The position numbers and the translations under genes were made by a program. A DNA stretch of 6,998 nt from assembly GCA_023230175.1 (NCBI GenBank), contig JALNXV010000187.1, positions 1-6,998 of the forward strand, read 5' to 3'. The notes below the pieces were generated by a model. That model did no database searches. It was not told the DNA's origin and worked only from the letters and a program-made list of their open reading frames with translations. This document shows positions 1-6,311 of the stretch, one piece after another (the first letter of the stretch is position 1; each line of letters opens with the position of its first letter). This DNA is from Candidatus Cloacimonadota bacterium (GTDB lineage Bacteria > Cloacimonadota > Cloacimonadia > Cloacimonadales > WRIO01).

Positions 1-1168
1 CTGCTGAAGCAATAAAACTTGGCATTAGATTTAAAGGACAGACATCTACACATCTGCCACATCTTAAGCAAGTATGTTCTCTATCGGCGATAGCTTCTTT
101 ATCGTTTAAAAGTATCATTCCTGAGCTGGTTTTAGTGACAGGAACTTCTATAGAATTAATTGCAAAGCCCATCATTGGGCCACCGGAAATAACTTTTGCA
201 ATTGGTTCTGATGTTCCTTCGCAGTGTGAAAGGAGTTCAGAGAAACAAGTTCCAATTCGACAAATCAGATTAGAAGGTTTTTTCACAATACTGCCTGTAA
301 TGGTTACAACTCTTTCAATAAGTGGTTTTTTGTAACGTACAGCATTATAAACAGCAATAGCAGTAGCTACGTTATTTACGACAACATTTACTGCACTTGG
401 TAATCCACCTTTATTAGGTACTTTTCTTCCTGTAGAAGCATAGATTAGTTGTTTTTCAGCACCTTGAGGATATTTTAATTTGAGCCCTTGAACTCTGATG
501 TTAGGTTCGTTTTTAACAATATCAGACATAATCTTAATAGCATCCGGTTTATTTTCTTCAATACCGATGACTCCGTTTGTAGCTCCTACAACTTTCATAA
601 GTATTTTTAATCCGTTGAGAATTTCTTCCGGTTTTTCTAACATAATCCTGTAATCTGCAGTTAAGTAGGGTTCACATTCGACACCATTTAATATAACAGT
701 ATCAATTTTTGTGTCTTTTGGTGGAGAAATTTTTACATGTGTAGGAAAACCTGCTCCGCCCATCCCACATATTCCGGCTTCAGCAATTCTGTTTTTCATT
801 TCATCCGGAGGCAATGAAATAAAGTCTTTTTCATCAATCAAATCAATCCATTCATCTTTGCCGTCACTTTCAATTTCTATTCCGGTTACTACTGCGCCGG
901 ATGGATGAGTAAAGCGTTCGATAGCTTTGACTTTACCTGAAATTGATGAATGCATTGGAATAGAAACAAACCCTGATGGTTCAGCTATTTTTTGACCGGT
1001 TTTAACTGTATCTCCAACTTTTATGATTGGACTTGCAAGTCCTCCAATATGTTGAGAAAGAGATATTATTACCTTTGCAGGTAAGGGTGAGTGTTCTAAC
1101 TTTGCATCTTTTGAGAAAGATTTGTTATCTTTCGGATGTACCCCTCCAAAAAAAGTTTTTAATGCCAT
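1..1168 (-). CDS. rnfC: RnfC, ion-translocating ferredoxin:NAD+ oxidoreductase subunit C (3' end cut by window edge)
   Basis: This is the peripheral subunit of the membrane-bound Rnf complex. By family knowledge it carries the NAD(H)/flavin site and Fe-S clusters, and passes electrons between NADH and ferredoxin while the complex moves Na+ or H+. I translated the minus strand by hand: 389 codons are open from ATG at 1168 to the left edge. The N-terminus (MALKTFFGGVHP) and an early lipoyl/sandwich-like segment (about residues 28-100, with GGLASPIIKVGDTV) are typical of RnfC. The glycine-rich NuoF-like stretch AGICGMGGAGFPTHVK lies at about 131-146, followed by NGVECEPYLTADYR at about 161-174. 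Cys367, Cys370, Cys373 and Cys377-Pro form a CX2CX2CX3CP [4Fe-4S] motif. The second cluster motif expected in RnfC would lie beyond the edge. The start is supported by a GGGAG ribosome site (1174-1178) 5 nt upstream. Other rnf genes would be expected further left, but none is visible. Confidence 0.95.
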   Translation of the reverse strand, partial: MALKTFFGGVHPKDNKSFSKDAKLEHSPLPAKVIISLSQHIGGLASPIIKVGDTVKTGQKIAEPSGFVSIPMHSSISGKVKAIERFTHPSGAVVTGIEIESDGKDEWIDLIDEKDFISLPPDEMKNRIAEAGICGMGGAGFPTHVKISPPKDTKIDTVILNGVECEPYLTADYRIMLEKPEEILNGLKILMKVVGATNGVIGIEENKPDAIKIMSDIVKNEPNIRVQGLKLKYPQGAEKQLIYASTGRKVPNKGGLPSAVNVVVNNVATAIAVYNAVRYKKPLIERVVTITGSIVKKPSNLICRIGTCFSELLSHCEGTSEPIAKVISGGPMMGFAINSIEVPVTKTSSGMILLNDKEAIADREHTCLRCGRCVDVCPLNLMPSFIASA

Positions 1169-1203
1169 AATCGCTCCCTATAATTATTTATGCACTTTTG
1201 GAC

Positions 1204-1232
1204 ATTATTTAATAAAAACCTTGATATGGCAA
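1204..1232 (-). promoter_or_regulatory. Putative sigma-70-type promoter of rnfC
   Basis: Read on the minus strand, TTGCCA (1227-1232, 5 of 6 to the -35 consensus) is followed after 17 nt by AATAAT (1204-1209, 5 of 6 to the -10 consensus). Transcription would start near 1197 and give a leader of about 29 nt containing the GGGAG ribosome site. The placement is inferred from consensus only. In DNA this AT-rich, -10-like matches are common, so confidence is moderate. Confidence 0.45.
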
Positions 1233-1233
1233 G

Positions 1234-1252
1234 TTTTTTTTTAATTTTTTTT
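1234..1252 (-). promoter_or_regulatory. A-tract upstream (UP-like) element next to the rnfC -35
   Basis: On the plus strand this is T9-AA-T8; on the minus strand it reads as an A8 and an A9 tract directly upstream of the putative -35 hexamer at 1227-1232. Phased A-tracts in this position are known to raise promoter strength through RNA polymerase alpha-subunit contacts or DNA curvature. The tracts are seen directly; the function is inferred. Confidence 0.35.
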
Positions 1253-1451
1253 ATTGAGTTTATTAAATATCTAATTTATTATTGTTTAACTTAAGAAATG
1301 TACTAAATTTTTATGATATGAGTTTAATGTAATTATTTGCTTATGAAACAATAAGTTGTAAATGATTGATAAGTATTTTGGATATAAGGTTTAGAATGAC
1401 ATTATTAGAAATTACTTTTTTTACTAATTATTTACTACTGATAATTATTGA

Positions 1452-1479
1452 TTGACAAAAGTTTTAAATATTATATAAT
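1452..1479 (+). promoter_or_regulatory. Strong consensus promoter of the metH cluster
   Basis: A perfect -35 hexamer TTGACA (1452-1457) and a perfect -10 hexamer TATAAT (1474-1479) are separated by 16 nt. Transcription would begin at about 1485-1487, only some 20 nt before the metH start codon. This is the only clear promoter seen ahead of the three rightward genes, so it probably drives all of them. The short leader argues against a leader-based switch for this promoter. Confidence 0.8.
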
Positions 1480-1494
1480 AGGGAAAAAATATCT

Positions 1495-1499
1495 AAGGA
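1495..1499 (+). promoter_or_regulatory. metH ribosome binding site
   Basis: AAGGA lies 7 nt upstream of the ATG at 1507. It fixes that ATG as the start, which also agrees with the family N-terminus: the DGAMGT motif begins at residue 16. Confidence 0.75.
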
Positions 1500-1506
1500 A
1501 TAATTT

Positions 1507-4500
1507 ATGATTGATATTAGAGATGCTTTAAGTAAAAGAGTTTTGATTTTTGATGGGGCAATGGGTACTTCAATACAAAATTTGATAAAAAAAGACAGCT
1601 ATAAGGATTTAATTGTAGAATGCAATGAATATTTAAATATTACCCATCCGGAGATAATATATCAGATACATACAGATTTTTTAAATGCCGGAGCTCAAAT
1701 TATTGAAACAAATACTTTTGGAGCAATTGATTATTTATTAAAAGAGTATTCATTACAGGATAAGGTAAATGAGATTAATACTGCCGGAGTTAAGATTGCC
1801 ATAGAAGTAGCTAATAAGTTTTCAACAAAAGATAATCCGAGGTTTGTTTCGGGTAGTATGGGACCGGGAACAAAATTGCTTTCTATTGTTAAGAAAGAAG
1901 ATATACAAGTTAGTTTTAAGGATATTTATAAAAGTTATTATCTACAGGCTGAAGCTCTTATTAGAGCCGGAGTACATTTAATTCAAATAGAAACAGGGCA
2001 AGACCCTTTGCTAATGAAAGCAATTTTAAAGGCAGTTCTTGATGTAAAGGAAAAACTTCATAGTGATGTCCCTATCTTTATGCAAGCTACTTTTCAAGAA
2101 AACGGTCAAATGCTTGTTGGTACGGATGTATTAACTTTTATAAATATTTTTAATGGTATGCCTATTGATGGCTTAGGAATTAATTGCGGTACAGGCCCTC
2201 AGAATATGGAAGCTTTTATTAAGATATTTTCTGAAAATAGTCTTCATTATATAAGTCTTTTACCTAATGCCGGGTTACCGGTTTTAAAGAATGGTGAAAT
2301 GTGTTATGACTTAAATCCGGATGAGTTTGCGAATATTTTAGCAGAGTTAGTTACAAAATATCGAATTAATGCGATCGGTGGATGTTGTGGTACAACTTTT
2401 GAATATATTAAAGCTCTTTCAATGCGTATAGAATCAAAACCTCCTAAGCAAAATAATGTTGTTCAGCAGAGCTATTTGAGTTCGCTTTTTGCTTCTCAAG
2501 AGATAAAAGTTAATCCGGCTCCCTTAATTGTTGGTGAGCGTGCTAATGTAAATGGTAGCAAGAAATTTAAAAATTTATTGAAAGAGAATAAATGGGATGA
2601 GATGAATGAGGTTTGTTTAACTCAACAAGAAGAAGGAGCTCATATTCTCGATATATGTTTAATGCAACTTGATAGAGATGAAATACACGATATGAGTACA
2701 TTTTTACCTATAGTTAATCAATCTGTTTCGACTCCATTAATGATTGATACTACAAGCTATGAAACTGTTGAAACCGCTTTGCAATTTATTTCCGGTAAGC
2801 CTATTGTTAATTCTGTTAATTTTGAAAACGGAGATGAAATTGTTGTTAAGTATTTAAAGCTTTGTAGAGATATGAATGCTGCTTTAATCTGTTTAGCAAT
2901 AGATGAACAAGGAATGGCAAAGACTAAACAGCATAAATTACAAATACTTGATAGGTTTATAAATTTAGCAAAACAGCATAATTATCCGGTTAATCAGATA
3001 TTCTTTGATTGTTTAACCTTTGCTCTATCAACCGGAAATGAAGAATATAGAGATGCCGGCAAAGAAGCTATTGGGACTATAAAACATATAAGTGATAATT
3101 ATCCTTTTATCAATACAATTATGGGTGTCAGCAATGTCTCATTTGGGCTTAAGCCTAAGATAAGAAAGATTTTAAATTCTGTCTTTTTACACGAATGTGT
3201 GAAAAACGGTTTAAATGCGGCTATAGTAGATTCATCCAAAATACTACCTGTGGCAGAGATTCCGGAGGATGTCTTAACTCTTTGTTTAAATTTAATTTAT
3301 AATAATAGAGAAAAGAGTGACCCTTTATTAAAGTTAGCCGAACTTGATGTTGATATTAAGCAAGAAGATGAAAAATATATTGAGAGTATTCCCGCAAAAG
3401 ATAGATTGAAACAGTATGTCATTAAGGGTAGAACTAATTATTTACAAGAAACTATTATTGAAATGATTGAAGAAGCAAAAGATAAACCTTTATTTGCTTT
3501 AGAAATTATTAATAGTATTTTAATACCTGCAATGCAAGAAGTAGGGGAGATGTTTGAGAGAGGTAAAATTCAATTACCTTTTGTGTTGAAATCAGCTGAA
3601 GTGATGAAGAAATCGGTTGATTTATTAAAACCTTATATGGGAGAAACAAGCTCTAATCACAAAGAAACAATGTTATTAGCAACAGTTCAGGGTGATGTTC
3701 ATGATATAGGTAAAAATCTTGTACAGATTATATTAGAAAATAATGCATATAAGGTAATTGATATTGGTGTAAAGCAAAGTCAACAAAGTATTTATCAAGC
3801 AATAATTCAATATCAGCCCGATTGTCTGGGAATGAGTGCTTTATTAATTAAGTCAACAGGATATATGAAAGAGACTCTTGAATATTTAAATAGTAAGGAT
3901 ATTAAGATTCCTGTTGTTTGTGGAGGAGCAGCACTCAATCAAGATTTTATTGCTAAGCAATTACAACCGGTCTATAAAGGAAAAGTTGTTTATGGTAGAG
4001 ATGCTTTTTCCGGATTAAAATTTATGCAGGCACTTAAAGAGTATAGTCTGTATGATCAGGAATACAAAAACAAAGCAAATAATTTTGTTATAGATAATAT
4101 GAAAATGGATAAATTACCTTTAAATAAGGTTTATAGAAGTAATCCTACTCCGATTTTACCTTTTAAAGGTTCTCATCCTGTTAAGAATTATCCTTTAAGT
4201 AAGTTTAAAGATTGGTTGAACTATAAATTCCTATATTATTCTTTATGGCAATTTAAACCTAAAGATTTTGATAAAAATGTAGAATTACAAAAAGAAATCA
4301 ATAATACTTTAAAGCTTATGTGGCAATGGGCAGAAGAATTTGTTGAGCCGGCTTATGTATATGGTTATTATCAAGCGAATTCAAGAGATGATTTGATTAT
4401 TGTTTATAATGCTCAATGTGATGATTGTGGCTCGTGTTCTGTTTGTAATCTGAATAATAAAGCTGAAAATATCGCAAAGGTTGTTTTTACCGGAGATTTT

Positions 4501-4947
4501 AACGGAGAACCAATAAATCATTCATTAAAACATATTGATACCGGAGATAAAGATATCATTGCTTTTCAGTTAGTAACCTTAGGAGAACGAGCTGTTCAAA
4601 AAGCTAAAGAGTTAAAGGAAACTGATCAGTATCAAAATTATTTTTATTGGCATGGTTTTTGTTCAGCCTTAACCGAAGCTTTAGCGGCAAAGGTTCATTC
4701 ACTGATTAGAAATGAGCTTAATCTTGAAGAAAAAACTACTCCACAAGATGACTTTAATCATAATTATAAAGGTGTGAGATTAAGTTTTGGCTATGAAGCT
4801 TTGCCTGATATTTTTGAGCAGAATAAGGTTTTGGATTTGTTAAGTGCAAGCGAATTAGGTATCTCAATGACAGAAAGTGGTATGTTAAATCCTGAATATA
4901 CAACCTGTGCATTAGTGATGCATTATCTAAAAAATTTTGACAGGTAG
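1507..4947 (+). CDS. metH: Cobalamin-dependent methionine synthase (MetH), all five modules
   Basis: This cytoplasmic enzyme transfers the methyl group of 5-methyltetrahydrofolate to homocysteine through cobalamin, giving methionine and tetrahydrofolate. At 1146 aa it is somewhat shorter than the 1227-aa E. coli enzyme. The homocysteine module (about 1-310) has DGAMGT at 16-21 and the three zinc cysteines Cys227, Cys293 and Cys294. The pterin module (about 338-610) has GERANVNGS from 343, MIDTTS, DEQGMA and GVSNVSFGL. The cobalamin cap (about 629-710) precedes the B12 module, with DVHDIGKN at 730-737, His732 as lower cobalt ligand, Ser777 and GGAA at 806-809. The AdoMet reactivation domain (about 885-1146) keeps Asp902 and Arg1091-X3-Gly-Tyr1096. 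Two oddities lie in this domain: a CX2CX2CX2C cluster at 971-980, and EALP where E. coli has PACP after the GY. It is the first gene of a tight rightward cluster. Module boundaries are estimated by eye. Confidence 0.97.
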   Translation: MIDIRDALSKRVLIFDGAMGTSIQNLIKKDSYKDLIVECNEYLNITHPEIIYQIHTDFLNAGAQIIETNTFGAIDYLLKEYSLQDKVNEINTAGVKIAIEVANKFSTKDNPRFVSGSMGPGTKLLSIVKKEDIQVSFKDIYKSYYLQAEALIRAGVHLIQIETGQDPLLMKAILKAVLDVKEKLHSDVPIFMQATFQENGQMLVGTDVLTFINIFNGMPIDGLGINCGTGPQNMEAFIKIFSENSLHYISLLPNAGLPVLKNGEMCYDLNPDEFANILAELVTKYRINAIGGCCGTTFEYIKALSMRIESKPPKQNNVVQQSYLSSLFASQEIKVNPAPLIVGERANVNGSKKFKNLLKENKWDEMNEVCLTQQEEGAHILDICLMQLDRDEIHDMSTFLPIVNQSVSTPLMIDTTSYETVETALQFISGKPIVNSVNFENGDEIVVKYLKLCRDMNAALICLAIDEQGMAKTKQHKLQILDRFINLAKQHNYPVNQIFFDCLTFALSTGNEEYRDAGKEAIGTIKHISDNYPFINTIMGVSNVSFGLKPKIRKILNSVFLHECVKNGLNAAIVDSSKILPVAEIPEDVLTLCLNLIYNNREKSDPLLKLAELDVDIKQEDEKYIESIPAKDRLKQYVIKGRTNYLQETIIEMIEEAKDKPLFALEIINSILIPAMQEVGEMFERGKIQLPFVLKSAEVMKKSVDLLKPYMGETSSNHKETMLLATVQGDVHDIGKNLVQIILENNAYKVIDIGVKQSQQSIYQAIIQYQPDCLGMSALLIKSTGYMKETLEYLNSKDIKIPVVCGGAALNQDFIAKQLQPVYKGKVVYGRDAFSGLKFMQALKEYSLYDQEYKNKANNFVIDNMKMDKLPLNKVYRSNPTPILPFKGSHPVKNYPLSKFKDWLNYKFLYYSLWQFKPKDFDKNVELQKEINNTLKLMWQWAEEFVEPAYVYGYYQANSRDDLIIVYNAQCDDCGSCSVCNLNNKAENIAKVVFTGDFNGEPINHSLKHIDTGDKDIIAFQLVTLGERAVQKAKELKETDQYQNYFYWHGFCSALTEALAAKVHSLIRNELNLEEKTTPQDDFNHNYKGVRLSFGYEALPDIFEQNKVLDLLSASELGISMTESGMLNPEYTTCALVMHYLKNFDR
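4942..4944 (+). promoter_or_regulatory. Weak ribosome site that decides the photolyase start
   Basis: AGG, within the last codons of metH, sits 4 nt before ATG at 4949. The upstream in-frame TTG at 4937 overlaps metH and has only A/T-rich sequence before it, with no Shine-Dalgarno match. The ATG at 4949 is therefore preferred. The weak site and the 1-nt gap after the metH stop suggest translational coupling to metH. Confidence 0.55.
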
Positions 4948-4948
4948 T

Positions 4949-6298
4949 ATGTACGAAGAAAGAATATTTTTGCATAAATCGGGTACAAAGGGCAAGGGTG
5001 ATTATATTCTTTATTGGATGCAACAATCTCAGAGGATTAGTTTTAATCATACCTTAAATGCTGCTGTTTCAAAAGCTAATGAGACTAATCTACCTTTGGT
5101 GGTATGTTTTGTCTTTACCAAATTTCCGGAAGCACAGGAAAGACATTATTTGTTTATGTATGAGGGTATTAGGGAATTATCGGAAAGATTTAGAAAATTA
5201 GAGATAAATTTTATAGTTCAAATAGGTAATCCGGTCAATATTATTTCTGAATTAGCTTTAAGAGCATCACATTTATTTATGGATTATGGGTATTTGAAAG
5301 TGCAACGTCAGTGGAGATATGAAATCATATCAAAAGTTGATTGTGATGTAAGTATTATTGAATCTGATGTAATTGTACCGGTAAAAGTTGCATATCATAA
5401 AGAAGCTTATTCTGCCGGAGTTTTAAGGCCAAAGATTAATTTATACAGTAGTCAATTTTTAATCGTTTCAAAAATGCCTGTAATTAATAATAAGTCAATA
5501 CTTTTTGATAATGAAATACTTGAATGGAAAGATATTATAAATAACCGTTATTTAAATATTACTAAAGAGAGATTTATAATAAAACCTTCTTTTCGAGGTG
5601 GAGAAACAGAAGCTGAAAAGTATTTGGCATTGTTTATTAATAAAAAGTTAACTCATTATGCACAAGATAGTAATAATCCAACTTTAAATGTAAGTAGTAA
5701 TTTAAGTCCGTATCTCCATTTTGGGCAAATATCAGCTTTGAAGATTGCCTTGGAAGTTTTAAAGATTGAGGGTGAAAACTCCACAGCGTTTTTTGAAGAG
5801 CTATTTGTTAGGCGAGAACTGGCAATGAATTTTGTTTATTATAATCAAAATTATAGTAAATATGATTGTCTTCCCGATTGGTCAAAAAAAACCTTAGATA
5901 GGCATAAAGATGATTATCGAGAATTTATATATGATTTAGAAACCTTAGAAAATGCACAAACTCACGATGAAGCTTGGAATTCAGCACAAAAAGAGTTAGT
6001 TTTTACCTGTAAAATGCACAATTATATGAGGATGTATTGGGGTAAAAAGATTATTGAATGGGTAGAAACTCCACAAAAGGCTTTTGAGATTGCAATTTAT
6101 TTAAATAATAAATATAGTCTTGACGGGAGAGATCCTAATAGTTATGCCGGCGTTGCGTGGTGTTTTGGAAAGCATGACAGGGCTTGGAAAGAGCGTTCAA
6201 TCTTTGGCTTGGTGAGATATATGAATTATGCAGGCTTAAAAAGGAAATTTAACATTGAAGAATATATAAACAAGTTTTTTGATATGAAAATTGTTTGA
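4949..6298 (+). CDS. Class II cyclobutane pyrimidine dimer photolyase
   Basis: This DNA repair enzyme uses FAD and blue/near-UV light to split UV-induced cyclobutane pyrimidine dimers. At 449 aa it has the usual length for class II. The N-terminal alpha/beta antenna domain opens with YILYWMQQSQR, followed by ERHYLFMYEGIREL. The helical FAD domain has SNLSPYLHFGQIS (about 250-262), EELFVRREL (283-291), THDEAWNSAQ (338-347), KMHNYMRMYWGKKIIEW (to 371), LDGRDPN (391-397) and a C-terminal KERSIFGLVRYMNY block. Trp343, Trp364 and Trp371 have the same spacing as Trp360, Trp381 and Trp388, the electron-transfer tryptophans of the Methanosarcina mazei class II enzyme, so the protein looks active. I chose ATG 4949 over TTG 4937. 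The gene starts 1 nt after metH and ends 13 nt before the next gene, so it is probably cotranscribed. The block pattern argues against a class I photolyase or a cryptochrome. The antenna pigment cannot be told from sequence by eye. Confidence 0.95.
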   Translation: MYEERIFLHKSGTKGKGDYILYWMQQSQRISFNHTLNAAVSKANETNLPLVVCFVFTKFPEAQERHYLFMYEGIRELSERFRKLEINFIVQIGNPVNIISELALRASHLFMDYGYLKVQRQWRYEIISKVDCDVSIIESDVIVPVKVAYHKEAYSAGVLRPKINLYSSQFLIVSKMPVINNKSILFDNEILEWKDIINNRYLNITKERFIIKPSFRGGETEAEKYLALFINKKLTHYAQDSNNPTLNVSSNLSPYLHFGQISALKIALEVLKIEGENSTAFFEELFVRRELAMNFVYYNQNYSKYDCLPDWSKKTLDRHKDDYREFIYDLETLENAQTHDEAWNSAQKELVFTCKMHNYMRMYWGKKIIEWVETPQKAFEIAIYLNNKYSLDGRDPNSYAGVAWCFGKHDRAWKERSIFGLVRYMNYAGLKRKFNIEEYINKFFDMKIV

Positions 6299-6302
6299 TA
6301 GT

Positions 6303-6306
6303 GAGG
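6303..6306 (+). promoter_or_regulatory. Ribosome binding site of the downstream membrane-protein gene
   Basis: GAGG lies 5 nt before the ATG at 6312. A second ATG at 6316 is out of frame with the long reading frame and meets stops early. This site supports 6312 as the true start of the last gene. Confidence 0.65.
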
Positions 6307-6311
6307 TCTAA

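Larger units (their letters stand above)
1169..1506. other. Divergent intergenic region between rnfC and metH
   Basis: This 338-nt, very AT-rich stretch separates two divergent genes. It contains both start-proximal promoters, annotated separately, and long T-tracts next to the rnfC promoter. The middle part, about 1260-1440, has no convincing ORF, RNA gene or stable hairpin. Its only pattern is several copies of TAATTATT (1181, 1330, 1425 and 1442). The probable metH leader is only about 20 nt, which leaves no room for a cobalamin or SAM riboswitch downstream of the assigned promoter. Confidence 0.85.

Noticed and set aside
135..335. Plus-strand open frame of 66 codons
   Set aside because: It lies antisense within rnfC, has no ribosome site, and its translation resembles nothing, whereas the minus strand gives clear RnfC.
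711..908. Plus-strand open frame of 65 codons
   Set aside because: It is antisense to the conserved RnfC core and has no start signals, so it is a shadow of rnfC.
1214..1242. Possible intrinsic terminator: an A-rich arm, a CTTG/CAAG stem with a 6-nt loop, then a T run
   Set aside because: The stem has only two G-C pairs and a mismatch, and no gene ends here on either strand. The sequence is better explained as the A-tract and -35 region of rnfC.
1404..1428. Inverted repeat ATTAG...CTAAT as an operator
   Set aside because: The arms are only 5 nt of mostly A/T, which is expected by chance in such AT-rich DNA.
1260..1506. Cobalamin or SAM riboswitch ahead of metH
   Set aside because: The assigned promoter leaves a leader of about 20 nt, and no conserved B12-box or SAM-box elements or stable stems were found upstream.
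4937..4948. Photolyase start at TTG 4937
   Set aside because: TTG is a rarer start, has no Shine-Dalgarno before it, and overlaps metH. ATG at 4949 has an AGG at a usable spacing.
4754..5050. Minus-strand open frame of 98 codons across the metH-photolyase junction
   Set aside because: It is antisense to conserved MetH and photolyase coding sequence and lacks a ribosome site or promoter.
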